A program made the position numbers and the translations under genes. The notes under the pieces are model-generated. The model worked only from the letters and a program-made list of their open reading frames with translations, did not search any database and had not been told where the DNA came from. From an uncultured Bacteroidales bacterium (GTDB lineage Bacteria; Bacteroidota; Bacteroidia; Bacteroidales; UBA932): DNA of 64,000 nucleotides. The stretch covers positions 62,001 through 126,000 of the forward strand of contig ONJB01000004.1 in the NCBI GenBank assembly GCA_900318015.1, written 5' to 3'. Positions 8,694 to 16,931 of the stretch are shown piece by piece; within the stretch, counting starts at the first letter, position 1; the number at the start of each line of letters is the position of its first letter.

Positions 8694-9320
8694 CTATCTC
8701 TTGTCGATGATGGTGGCGCCGGGATAATCGGCCTTGTTGAAAGTCACGTCCTTCTCGGAGACGTTGAACTGGAGGTTGCGCAACGTGACGGTAACCATAT
8801 CCACCTTGGCGCTCAGGCTCATCGGATAATACGTTCCCTTGGCGACGACGATCTCCATGTTCTTGGGATCGTCCTTGTTCGTATTGGACCGGTTCTTCTT
8901 GCACTTGATCGTCCAGCTGTCCGCGTTTTCCTTGGCGATGGAGACATCATAGCCCTCCGTGGCGCTCTGGAACATCTTCATGTTCTCCTTCTCGTCGGAC
9001 TTCTTGGTCTTGTCCTGGTTCTCGATGGTGATGGTGTTCTCGTCGGCATCATAGGTCCATTCCGTCTCACCGTCCTGCCAGGTGATGAGCTGTTTTCCCA
9101 TCATTTTCGCTTCCATACGCATCTTGTCTCCACGGGTCCATGCGTTGGTGGACATGGTACCCAGGATGGGAATCTTCAGGTCCATGGTCATCCGGAAACC
9201 GTTTTCCTCTGAGACCTGGCTCATCGCCTCATCCATCTTGGCGACGATTTCTTCGGCGGTCTGCGCATAGGCCGCCACCGCGAGGACGAAGGCGGTCAGC
9301 AAAGCTAGGATTCTTTTCAT
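8694..9320 (-). CDS. LolA-like outer-membrane lipoprotein carrier family protein
   Basis: The protein has 208 residues from the ATG at 9320; a GTG three codons earlier is less likely. The signal peptide is MKRILALLTAFVLAVAAYAQ. The mature protein is a lipid-binding half-barrel type sequence. The opening EEIVAKMDEAM and the ending VTFNKADYPGATIIDKR are typical of LolA-type proteins of Bacteroidetes. LolA carries lipoproteins through the periplasm. Several paralogues exist in this phylum, so this copy need not be the canonical carrier. A TATATTTG promoter sits 25 nt upstream, and the PAP2-SGNH gene follows after 4 nt. Confidence 0.7.
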   Translation of the reverse strand: MKRILALLTAFVLAVAAYAQTAEEIVAKMDEAMSQVSEENGFRMTMDLKIPILGTMSTNAWTRGDKMRMEAKMMGKQLITWQDGETEWTYDADENTITIENQDKTKKSDEKENMKMFQSATEGYDVSIAKENADSWTIKCKKNRSNTNKDDPKNMEIVVAKGTYYPMSLSAKVDMVTVTLRNLQFNVSEKDVTFNKADYPGATIIDKR

Positions 9321-9345
9321 AATCAGCACGTTTTATTCAATCGTA

Positions 9346-9353
9346 CAAATATA
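9346..9353 (-). promoter_or_regulatory. TAnnTTTG promoter element (TATATTTG) for the LolA-like gene
   Basis: Full match on the minus strand, 25 nt from the ATG at 9320. Confidence 0.7.
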
Positions 9354-9363
9354 AGAAAAAAGC

Positions 9364-9397
9364 AAAAAAGGCTGACCGGACCGGTCAGCCTTTTTTC
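9364..9397 (-). terminator. Intrinsic terminator of pckA
   Basis: Near-perfect palindrome with arms GGCTGACC and GGTCAGCC around a 5-nt centre, flanked by A6 and T6. It begins 14 nt past the pckA stop and also insulates pckA from the LolA-like gene's promoter. Confidence 0.85.
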
Positions 9398-9411
9398 GGG
9401 GACACAAGAGA

Positions 9412-11028
9412 CTAGAGCTTCGGACCGGCCTTGACGAGGGCCTTGCCGGCGCGGTTGGACTCGTACTTGTGGAAGTTCTTGATGAAGCGGCCGGCGAGAT
9501 CCTTGGCCTTCTCCTCCCACACGGCGGGATCGGCGTAGGTGTCGCGAGGATCGAGGATACCGGTATCCACACCTTCGAGCTGGGTAGGAACCTCGAAGTT
9601 GAAATACGGGATCATCTTGGTCGGGGCCTTGTCGATGCTGCCGTTCAGGATGGCGTCGATGATGCCGCGGGTGTCACGGATGGAGATGCGCTTGCCGGTA
9701 CCGTTCCAGCCGGTGTTCACGAGATAAGCCTTCGCGCCGGACTTCTTCATCTTCTTCACGAGTTCCTCGGCGTACTTGGTCGGATGGAGCTCCAGGAAGG
9801 CCTGGCCGAAGCAGGCGGAGAAGGTCGGGGTGGGCTCGGTGATGCCGCGCTCGGTGCCCGCGAGCTTGGCCGTGAAGCCGGAGAGGAAGTAGTACTTGCA
9901 CTGGTTCGGAGTCAGGATGGACACCGGAGGCAGCACGCCGAAGGCGTCGGCGCTGAGGAAGATCACCTGCTTGGCGGCGGGGCCGTGGCTGTCCGGACGG
10001 ACGATCTTCTCGATGTGGTAGATCGGGTAGGACACGCGGGTGTTCTCGGTGACGGACTTGTCGTTGAAGTCGATCTTGCCGTTCTCGTCCACGGTGACGT
10101 TCTCGAGGAGGGCGTCGCGGCGGATGGCGTTGTAGATGTCGGGTTCGGACTCCTTGTCGAGCTTGATGACCTTGGCGTAGCAGCCGCCTTCGAAGTTGAA
10201 GACGCCCTTGTTGTCCCAGCCGTGCTCGTCGTCACCGATGAGGAGACGCTTCGGGTCGGTGGAGAGGGTGGTCTTGCCGGTGCCGGAGAGGCCGAAGAAG
10301 ATGGCGGTGTTCTCCCCGTTCATGTCCGTGTTGGCGGAGCAGTGCATCGCGGCGATGCCCTTGAGCGGGAGGTAGTAGTTCATCATGGAGAACAGGCCCT
10401 TCTTCATCTCGCCGCCGTACCAGGTGTTCAGGATGACCTGCTCGCGGGAGGTGACGTTGAAGGCGACGCAGGTGTCGCTGCGGAGGCCGAGTTCCACATA
10501 GTTGTCAACCTTGGCCTTGGAGGCGCAGTACACGACGAAGTCGGGCTCCTGGTCGAACTCCTTCTGGTTCTTCGGACGGATGAACATGTTGGTCACGAAA
10601 TGGGCCTGCCAGGCGACCTCCATGATGAAGCGCACCTTCATGCGGGTGTCCTTGTGCGTGCCGCAGAAACCGTCCACGACGAACAGGCGCTTGCCGCTGA
10701 GCTGGTTGAGGGCGAGCTTCTTGACGGTCTTCCAGACCTTCTCGGTCATCGGGTGGTTGTCGTTCGGATACTCGGGGGTGGTCCACCAGACTTCGCCGGG
10801 GGCGCCGACCTTGGAGGTCTTGTCATAGACGATGTACTTGTCTTTCGGGGAACGGCCGGTGTAGATGCCGGTCATCACGTTGATGGCGCCGAGCTCGGTC
10901 ACCTGTCCCTTGTCGAAGCCTTCGAGGCCGGGCTTGGTTTCCTCATTGTAAAGGACTTCGTACGTGGGATTGTACAGAATCTCCTTCACGCCCTTGATGC
11001 CATACTTGGCCAGATTGATTTTTGCCAT
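9412..11028 (-). CDS. pckA: Phosphoenolpyruvate carboxykinase (ATP)
   Basis: The protein has 538 residues, the family's normal length. It interconverts oxaloacetate + ATP with PEP + CO2 + ADP. In fermentative Bacteroidales it often runs in the CO2-fixing direction toward succinate. The kinase-1a P-loop [11 protein letters not shown] is at residues 246-256, with the metal/Asp motif [10 protein letters not shown] just after, the oxaloacetate-binding Arg in [10 protein letters not shown] near 56-65, and the adenine-binding region [15 protein letters not shown]. Its own promoter (TAAATTTG) and terminator make it a single-gene unit, divergent from recQ. Confidence 0.98.
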   Translation of the reverse strand: MAKINLAKYGIKGVKEILYNPTYEVLYNEETKPGLEGFDKGQVTELGAINVMTGIYTGRSPKDKYIVYDKTSKVGAPGEVWWTTPEYPNDNHPMTEKVWKTVKKLALNQLSGKRLFVVDGFCGTHKDTRMKVRFIMEVAWQAHFVTNMFIRPKNQKEFDQEPDFVVYCASKAKVDNYVELGLRSDTCVAFNVTSREQVILNTWYGGEMKKGLFSMMNYYLPLKGIAAMHCSANTDMNGENTAIFFGLSGTGKTTLSTDPKRLLIGDDEHGWDNKGVFNFEGGCYAKVIKLDKESEPDIYNAIRRDALLENVTVDENGKIDFNDKSVTENTRVSYPIYHIEKIVRPDSHGPAAKQVIFLSADAFGVLPPVSILTPNQCKYYFLSGFTAKLAGTERGITEPTPTFSACFGQAFLELHPTKYAEELVKKMKKSGAKAYLVNTGWNGTGKRISIRDTRGIIDAILNGSIDKAPTKMIPYFNFEVPTQLEGVDTGILDPRDTYADPAVWEEKAKDLAGRFIKNFHKYESNRAGKALVKAGPKL

Positions 11029-11064
11029 AATTATACAGGTTTAAAGTTTAATTCTTCAATTTTG

Positions 11065-11072
11065 CAAATTTA
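11065..11072 (-). promoter_or_regulatory. TAnnTTTG promoter element (TAAATTTG) for pckA
   Basis: Full match on the minus strand, 36 nt from the pckA ATG, in the 93-bp pckA/recQ divergent spacer. A weaker GATATTTG on the plus strand at 11085-11092 may serve recQ. Confidence 0.65.
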
Positions 11073-11121
11073 TTAAAAAAACGAGATATTTGCAATTGAA
11101 GCGCCGAACATTTGCGAAAAA

Positions 11122-12978
11122 ATGACGCCACTCGAGACACTGAAAACCTATTGGGGGCACGAAAGCTTCCGGCCCATGCAGGAGCGCATCATCGACGAGG
11201 CGCTTGCGGGCCGCGACGTGCTCGCCATCCTCCCCACAGGAGGCGGGAAATCGGTGTGTTTCCAGGTGCCGGCGATGATGAAGGAAGGCCTCGCCCTCGT
11301 GGTCACGCCCCTCGTCGCCTTGATGAAGGACCAGGTCCAGAATCTCGCCGCCCGGGGCATCAAGGCCATCGCCGTCCATGCCGGGCTCAACCGACACGAA
11401 GTCGATATCGCGCTGAACAATGCGGCCTACGGCGATTGCAAGTTCCTGTACGTCTCCCCCGAACGGCTCCAGACCCGGCTTTTCCAGAGCTACCTTCCGG
11501 TGCTTCCCATCTCTTTCATCGTCGTGGACGAGGCGCACTGCATCTCGCAGTGGGGTTATGATTTCCGGCCTGAGTACCTGGAGATCGGGGCGTTGCGCGG
11601 AAGCGTCGATGCCCCCGTCATCGCCCTCACCGCCACGGCGACGCCCGCCGTCGCCGACGACATCATGGACCGTCTCGGATTCAAGGAGAAAAACCTTCTC
11701 AAGAGCGGTTTCGAGCGGCCGAACCTGTCCTACATCGTCCGGCCGAGCGAGGACAAGGCCGGGCAGCTCCTGGCCGTGTGCAACGGTGTTCCCGGATCGG
11801 GCATCGTGTATGTCCGCAACCGGAAGAAGGCCGAGGAACTAGCCGACCTGCTCAAGAACAACGGCGTCTCCGCCTCGTTCTACCACGCCGGCATCGGCTC
11901 CGCCGCCCGCGCCCTCCGGCAGGAGGATTGGAAGGCGGACCGGATCCGCGTGATGGTGTGCACCAACGCCTTCGGCATGGGCATCGACAAGCCCGACGTC
12001 CGGTTCGTGGTCCATGTGGACCTCCCGGACAGCCCCGAGGCCTATTTCCAGGAAGCGGGCCGCGCCGGGCGTGACGGCAAGCCTTCCTACGCCGTCCTCC
12101 TGTGGAACGACGGCGACCGGAAGCGCCTCGCTCAGATCGAGCGCGTCTCCTTTCCCTCGCTGGAATACATCGAGGATATCTACCATAAGGTCCATATCTT
12201 CCACGGCATCCCCTATGACACGGGGATGGGCCGCCAGCTGAAATTCGACATCGGCGCCTTCTGCCGGCATTTCAAGCTGCAGCTGTCCCCGGCGTTCTAC
12301 GCCATCAAGTACATCGAACGCGCCGGTCACTGGATCTTCAGCGAGGACCTGGAAATCCAGACCCGCGTACAGGTCACCGTGGACCGGACCGCCCTGTACG
12401 GGCTCGAACTCCCGGATGCCCGGATGGTGCCGCTGCTGGAGACCCTGATGCGCTCCTACACCGGCCTGTTCTCCTACCCGGTGTCCATCGACGAGGAAAC
12501 CGTCGCCCGCAAGAGCGGCCTGACGGTGCCGGAACTGCGCCAGCTCCTGTACGGCCTCGCCGTCAACCACATCATCAAGTACATCCCCTCGGACCAGTCC
12601 GACGTGATCTTCATCCTCCACGACCGCCTGCACGAAGGCAACGTGGACCTCATGCCCAAGCGGTACGAGATGCTCCGCTCCGTCTTCCACGACCGCGTGG
12701 AGACAATGCTCTCGTATGTGGCCGAGGAAGACGAATGCCGCTCCCGCTACCTCCTGCGCTATTTCGGGCAGGAGGAAAGCGCCGACTGCGGCCGCTGCGA
12801 CATCTGCCGCGAACGCGCGAAGAAACCGCAGGACCTGGCCGCCCGCCTGAAAGCCTTCATCAAGGCACCCTATACCCTTGCGGACGTCCGCGCCGCCTTC
12901 GGCACCGCCGATTCAGCCTGGGAGGACGTCCTCCGCGACCTCATCGACCGCGGAGAAGTACCTGAATATGAATGCTGA
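11122..12978 (+). CDS. recQ: RecQ family ATP-dependent DNA helicase
   Basis: The protein has 618 residues. The helicase core carries motif I LPTGGGKS (38-45), motif II VVDEAHC with DEAH at 136-139, the RecQ aromatic loop ISQWGYDFRPEY, motif III TATATP, and motif VI QEAGRAGRDG. The RQC zinc site is present near 538-565 (C...CGRCDIC). The C-terminus ends soon after with no full HRDC domain, so this is a short RecQ. The enzyme unwinds 3'-to-5' in recombination and replication repair. The GH53 gene follows at once: its upstream ATG overlaps the recQ stop. Confidence 0.95.
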   Translation: MTPLETLKTYWGHESFRPMQERIIDEALAGRDVLAILPTGGGKSVCFQVPAMMKEGLALVVTPLVALMKDQVQNLAARGIKAIAVHAGLNRHEVDIALNNAAYGDCKFLYVSPERLQTRLFQSYLPVLPISFIVVDEAHCISQWGYDFRPEYLEIGALRGSVDAPVIALTATATPAVADDIMDRLGFKEKNLLKSGFERPNLSYIVRPSEDKAGQLLAVCNGVPGSGIVYVRNRKKAEELADLLKNNGVSASFYHAGIGSAARALRQEDWKADRIRVMVCTNAFGMGIDKPDVRFVVHVDLPDSPEAYFQEAGRAGRDGKPSYAVLLWNDGDRKRLAQIERVSFPSLEYIEDIYHKVHIFHGIPYDTGMGRQLKFDIGAFCRHFKLQLSPAFYAIKYIERAGHWIFSEDLEIQTRVQVTVDRTALYGLELPDARMVPLLETLMRSYTGLFSYPVSIDEETVARKSGLTVPELRQLLYGLAVNHIIKYIPSDQSDVIFILHDRLHEGNVDLMPKRYEMLRSVFHDRVETMLSYVAEEDECRSRYLLRYFGQEESADCGRCDICRERAKKPQDLAARLKAFIKAPYTLADVRAAFGTADSAWEDVLRDLIDRGEVPEYEC

Positions 12979-12982
12979 AACT

Positions 12983-14086
12983 ATGAAAACAACCCGTATC
13001 CTCCTGGCCATCGCCACCCTTCTTGCGACGGCCTGCAACTGTTCCCGACCGGACCCGGTCACTCCCGTGGACCCCGAACCCGAGGTAAAGCCGAAACCCG
13101 TTCCCACGCCCTCGTTCGCCAAGGGCGCCGACATCTCCTGGGTGTCGGAGATGGAGAAGGACGGACGCACGTTCCAGCTCGGAAGCGGGACGAAGGCCGA
13201 TATCCTGGACGTCCTCAAGGAAGCGGGCGTCAACGCCATCCGGCTCCGCGTGTGGGTGAATCCCACCGGCGGCTGGAGCGGCAAGGACGACGTCGTGAAG
13301 CTCGCCACCCGCGCCGCCAAGGCCGGGATGGCCCTGATGGTCGATTTCCACTACAGCGACTTCTTTGCCGACCCGTCCCGCCAGGACATTCCCAAGGCCT
13401 GGGAAGCCGACAAGAACCTCCTGGACAAGATGGCCCGGCACGTTTCCGACCATACGACGGAAGTACTGAAAGCCTTGAAGGACGCCGGCGTCACGCCCAA
13501 CTGGGTGCAGGTCGGCAACGAGACCCGGAACGGCATGCTCTGGCCCGCCGGCCGGCTGTGGACCGAATCCGGAGACATCCCGGACGGACGGGCCCACTTT
13601 GCGCAGCTCCTCAATGCCGGTTACGAGGCCGTCAAGGCCGTTTTCCCGCAGTGCCCCGTCCTGGCGCACGTGGACAATGCCTATGCCGACAACGCCTGGT
13701 GGTTCGAGCAGATCGGGAATGCCGGCGGCAAGTTCGACGCCATCGCCCTGTCCCACTATCCCCAGACCCAGCCGGACTGGAAGAAATGCAACGCCGACGC
13801 CGTCAAGCAAATCAAGAGCCTCGCCGCGAAGTTCAACAAGGATGTCATCATTTCCGAAGTGGGCGTGAAAACGCCAGCGAACGAAACCCTGGCCGCACAG
13901 GTCCTCTCCGAGTTCATGACGGAAGCCAAGACAATCACCCGGTGCAAGGGTGTCTTCTACTGGGAGCCGGAAGTGGACGGGAAATGGAAACCGGCCGTAT
14001 ACGGCTCGCTGGGATGGAACGCCTATGACATGGGCGCCTTCACGACCGGCGGGAAGGCGACGGGCGTCATGGATGCTTTTAAGTAA
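12983..14086 (+). CDS. Glycoside hydrolase family 53 arabinogalactan endo-beta-1,4-galactanase, lipoprotein
   Basis: The protein has 367 residues from the ATG at 12983; an ATG at 12968 is a second option. A lipoprotein signal ends at LLATAC, followed by a Pro-rich linker (PVDPEPEVKPKPVPTP). The GH53 TIM barrel opens KGADISWVSEME. It includes NAIRLRVWVNP and the acid/base Glu in VQVGNETRNG (about 178). The nucleophile Glu in IISEVG (about 291) lies in a context less usual than the common VVVETAYPW. It hydrolyses beta-1,4-galactan side chains of pectin at the cell surface. There is no SusC/SusD pair nearby, so it is an orphan, sitting between recQ and a MATE gene with 1-bp junctions. Confidence 0.88.
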   Translation: MKTTRILLAIATLLATACNCSRPDPVTPVDPEPEVKPKPVPTPSFAKGADISWVSEMEKDGRTFQLGSGTKADILDVLKEAGVNAIRLRVWVNPTGGWSGKDDVVKLATRAAKAGMALMVDFHYSDFFADPSRQDIPKAWEADKNLLDKMARHVSDHTTEVLKALKDAGVTPNWVQVGNETRNGMLWPAGRLWTESGDIPDGRAHFAQLLNAGYEAVKAVFPQCPVLAHVDNAYADNAWWFEQIGNAGGKFDAIALSHYPQTQPDWKKCNADAVKQIKSLAAKFNKDVIISEVGVKTPANETLAAQVLSEFMTEAKTITRCKGVFYWEPEVDGKWKPAVYGSLGWNAYDMGAFTTGGKATGVMDAFK

Positions 14087-15450
14087 TGGGCACGAAGGAC
14101 TATCTGCTCGCCCAGATCCGGGGCGGCGGAACGCTGACCGGCGGGCAGCAGCTGAAGCTGTGCATGATGCTCAGCTACCCGGCCATCATCGCCCAGGTGT
14201 CGTCCGTCCTGATGCAGTACATCGACACGTCGATGGTGGGGCATCTCGGGGCGGCCGCGGGTGCGTCCATCGGCCTGGTGTCCACGTGCATGTGGCTGTT
14301 GATGGGTTTTTGCGGCGCCTGCGGCAGCGGTTTTTCCGTCCAGGTCGCGCACCTGATCGGGGCCAATGACTTCAAGACCGCCCGGGAAGTGCTCCGGCAG
14401 GCGCTCGTCAGCGCCCTCTGCTTCAGCGGCGCCATCGCCGTCCTGGGGATGGCCCTCGCCGGGCCCCTCCCCCGCTGGCTCGGCGGCACGCCGGAAATCA
14501 TTCCCGACGCGACGAAATACTTCTTCATCGTCTCGGCTTTCCTTCCCTTCATGCAGCTGGACTGGATCTGCGCGTCGATGCTGCAGGTGAGCGGCAACAT
14601 GAAGGTACCCAGCTACCTGAACATCGGGATGTGCCTGATGGACGTGTGCTTCAACTACCTGTTCATCTATGTGCTGGACCTGGGGGTGGTGGGCGCGGCC
14701 CTCGGCACGGGCCTGGCGGAGCTCATCACGGCGATGGCGATGCTGTACTTCCTGACCGTCCGCTCCCCCGAACTCAACCTGCGGCAGGACAAGGGCTCGT
14801 TCAAGCCGACCGGGAAGGTGATCGCCAAGGCGGCCGGCATCGGCGGGCCGATGGCCTTGCAGAACGTCCTCATCCGCGGCGGCTACATCGCCTCGACCGT
14901 CATCGTCGCCCCGCTTGGCACCATCGCCATCGCCGCCAACTCCTTCGCCATCACGGCGGAAAGCTTCTGCTACATGCCCGGCTACGGCATCGCCGACGCG
15001 GCCACGGCCCTGGTGGGCCAGTCCGTCGGCGCCGGCCGCAGGGAACTCGCCAGGCGCTTTGCCTGGATCACCATCGGGCTGGGTATGGGGATCATGGGCC
15101 TGCTGGCCATCCTGATGTACGCCTTCGCTCCCGAGATGATGCAGATGCTCTCCCCGGACGGGGAAGTCATCTCCCTGGGCGCCCGGGTCCTACGGATCGA
15201 AGCCTTCGCGGAACTGGGCTATGCGGCGTCCATCGTCGCCTACGGCGTCTGCGTGGGCGCCGGCGACACCAAGTGGCCGAGCGTGATGAATTTCACTTCC
15301 ATGTGGATCGTCCGCATCCTCCCCGCCATCTTCCTGGTGAAGGTCTACGGCCTCGTGGGCTTCTGGATCGCCATGGCCGTCGAACTCACTTTCCGCGGCA
15401 CCATCTTCCTCGTGCGCATCGCGCGAGGGAAATGGTTGGAAGCGGCCTGA
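14086..15450 (+). CDS. MATE family efflux transporter
   Basis: The protein has 454 residues and about 12 transmembrane segments arranged as two similar halves. Typical MATE features include the N-terminal QVSSVLMQYIDTSMVGHLG and the second-half stretch near residue 310 (ADAATALVGQSVGAG). MATE proteins export drugs or metabolites with Na+ or H+ exchange. The ATG shares its A with the GH53 stop (TAATG), so the two are translated from one message. The substrate is unknown. Confidence 0.93.
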   Translation: MGTKDYLLAQIRGGGTLTGGQQLKLCMMLSYPAIIAQVSSVLMQYIDTSMVGHLGAAAGASIGLVSTCMWLLMGFCGACGSGFSVQVAHLIGANDFKTAREVLRQALVSALCFSGAIAVLGMALAGPLPRWLGGTPEIIPDATKYFFIVSAFLPFMQLDWICASMLQVSGNMKVPSYLNIGMCLMDVCFNYLFIYVLDLGVVGAALGTGLAELITAMAMLYFLTVRSPELNLRQDKGSFKPTGKVIAKAAGIGGPMALQNVLIRGGYIASTVIVAPLGTIAIAANSFAITAESFCYMPGYGIADAATALVGQSVGAGRRELARRFAWITIGLGMGIMGLLAILMYAFAPEMMQMLSPDGEVISLGARVLRIEAFAELGYAASIVAYGVCVGAGDTKWPSVMNFTSMWIVRILPAIFLVKVYGLVGFWIAMAVELTFRGTIFLVRIARGKWLEAA

Positions 15451-15456
15451 CGGGCC

Positions 15457-15861
15457 TCAGCTCCGATGTCGTCCTTGCACCCCGCCCAGACGGTCCGCCC
15501 AACGTTCGGTATAGAATGAATAGTAGCCGACGGAGCGGCCGGGATGCCACCAGAGGGCCCAGAGAAGCGAGGGGAGGCCGATGACCAGGAGGTAGAAGGG
15601 GCCCAGGAGGCGGGACTGGCGGCAGTGCCCATACTCGTGCCGGGCCATCCGGTCGTATATAGGCGCCCGGCAATAGACGAAGTTTCCCAGGGAAATGCCG
15701 CCGTACATGTTGGCGGCGCTCACGACGCGGATGTCATCCGGGATGCCCGGAAGGTTGCAGTGACGCCGTTTCCCCTTCAGGAACCAGCCGAAGACAAGCC
15801 CGACGAGGTTCTGTGGCAGCTGCCACACCTGCAGGAGGACGGCGGTCAGGGGGCGCCTCAT
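15457..15861 (-). CDS. Putative small membrane-associated protein with HEYGH metalloprotease-like motif
   Basis: The protein has 134 residues. It contains DRMARHEYGHCRQSRLLG near residues 70-87, a HExxH-type zinc motif (HEYGH), then a hydrophobic segment (FYLLVIGLPSLLWALWW) and the ending SFYTERWADRLGG. Bacteroidetes genomes carry short proteins of this type without a known role. The fold resembles a minimal membrane-bound M48/M56-like core, but this is inference. Its ATG overlaps the stop of the M28-like gene (ATGA), so they form one transcription unit. Confidence 0.7.
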   Translation of the reverse strand: MRRPLTAVLLQVWQLPQNLVGLVFGWFLKGKRRHCNLPGIPDDIRVVSAANMYGGISLGNFVYCRAPIYDRMARHEYGHCRQSRLLGPFYLLVIGLPSLLWALWWHPGRSVGYYSFYTERWADRLGGVQGRHRS

Positions 15862-16847
15862 ATCACGCGCACCAGGTAGTAGAACATCGCGAGGACGCGC
15901 CGGCGGAGGATGCCGTAGTCCAGGGAATCCGCATCGTCGGTGACCTTGTTGTTCCGGAGCGTGATCCCGGAGGTGAACATGACCGAGGGGATGCCGTGGT
16001 CCAGGAAAGGCTTCTGGTCGCTGATGGTGCGGTAGAACACGCGGGTGAAATCCTTGCTCCCGTAATAGTCGAAACCCAGGTCCAGTTTCACCTCGGTATT
16101 CAGGTTCGCGATGAGGAGGGCGTCCCGACGGCCGTTCTCCGGTTCACAGAGCATCATCAGGTAGTCGGGCCTGTTCTTGTGGAGCGGGGCCTCGGTGCCG
16201 CCCACCTGGTCGATGTTGACCATCAGGTCGATGCTCTTCTGCGGGACGGGCAGGCCGGTCCGCGGGTCGCGGAGCAGGCCGCCGGCAATCTCATTCCACA
16301 GGTGGTGCGATCCGGAAAGGCTCTGTTCCTTGCCGTCCAGGGCGACGAAGATGATCGTATGGGCATAGGTTTTCCCGAGTTCCCTGAGATGATGGAACAT
16401 CTGGGCCAGGGTCAGGAGCGCGGCGACGCCGGAAGCGTTGCTGTCCGCTCCGGGATACAGGGTACCGGCGAGCGTGCCGATGTGGTCGTAATGCGCGGCG
16501 ACCACCACATAGCGGTCCCCGCTGCCGGGGAGGAATCCCACGACATTGTGGGCCGAAGCCCCGTTGACGGTGCGGAAACCGTGGAAATAGGAGCTGCCGA
16601 AGGGCCGGAGGCCGTAGGCCGCGAACTGACGGGCGATGGCCGACTGCGCGTGGAGGGAGCCCGGCGTGCCGGAGGCCCGGCCGGTGCAGAGGCTGTCGGA
16701 GAGGAAAGCCACGCGGGAGCGGAGCCCGGCCTCGTCGGCCAGGTGCTCGGCATTGCTGGCGCTGATGATATAGCCCGTAGGCTGGGCCGCCGCAAGGGTG
16801 GTCAGCAAGGCGAGCAGGAGGCAGGCGCTCAAAAATTTTCGGGTCAT
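15858..16847 (-). CDS. M28 family peptidase homologue, probably inactive
   Basis: The protein has 329 residues from the ATG at 16847; the GTG at 16862 gives 5 more. A signal peptide ends near AAAQ. The aminopeptidase fold is clear: AAHYDH (H119, D121), PGADSNASG (D135), and VNIDQVGG. In M28 enzymes the next motif is normally Glu-Glu, where the first Glu is the general base and the second binds zinc. Here it reads DGKEQ (K163, E164), so the base is Lys. The last zinc His (usually HTxxD) also appears to be replaced in NKVTDDADSLDY. It is probably a non-catalytic or altered secreted member. It is cotranscribed with the HEYGH gene. Confidence 0.82.
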   Translation of the reverse strand: MTRKFLSACLLLALLTTLAAAQPTGYIISASNAEHLADEAGLRSRVAFLSDSLCTGRASGTPGSLHAQSAIARQFAAYGLRPFGSSYFHGFRTVNGASAHNVVGFLPGSGDRYVVVAAHYDHIGTLAGTLYPGADSNASGVAALLTLAQMFHHLRELGKTYAHTIIFVALDGKEQSLSGSHHLWNEIAGGLLRDPRTGLPVPQKSIDLMVNIDQVGGTEAPLHKNRPDYLMMLCEPENGRRDALLIANLNTEVKLDLGFDYYGSKDFTRVFYRTISDQKPFLDHGIPSVMFTSGITLRNNKVTDDADSLDYGILRRRVLAMFYYLVRVI

Positions 16848-16872
16848 CCGTCCGAAGGGCACGATAAATGCT

Positions 16873-16880
16873 TATCTTTG
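16873..16880 (+). promoter_or_regulatory. TAnnTTTG promoter element (TATCTTTG) for the TPR gene
   Basis: Full match, 51 nt before the ATG at 16932, in the M28/TPR divergent spacer. Confidence 0.6.
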
Positions 16881-16931
16881 TAAGTTGGTGCGAAAATAGC
16901 CATTTCGCCCGTCATTTGAAAATTTTTCTGA

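Noticed and set aside
7190..8710. Long plus-strand frame opposite the PAP2-SGNH gene; likewise 9469-11076 opposite pckA and 16872-18638 opposite the TPR gene
   Set aside because: All mirror strongly supported genes and have repetitive Val/Gly/Asp/Glu-rich translations typical of antisense frames in high-GC DNA.
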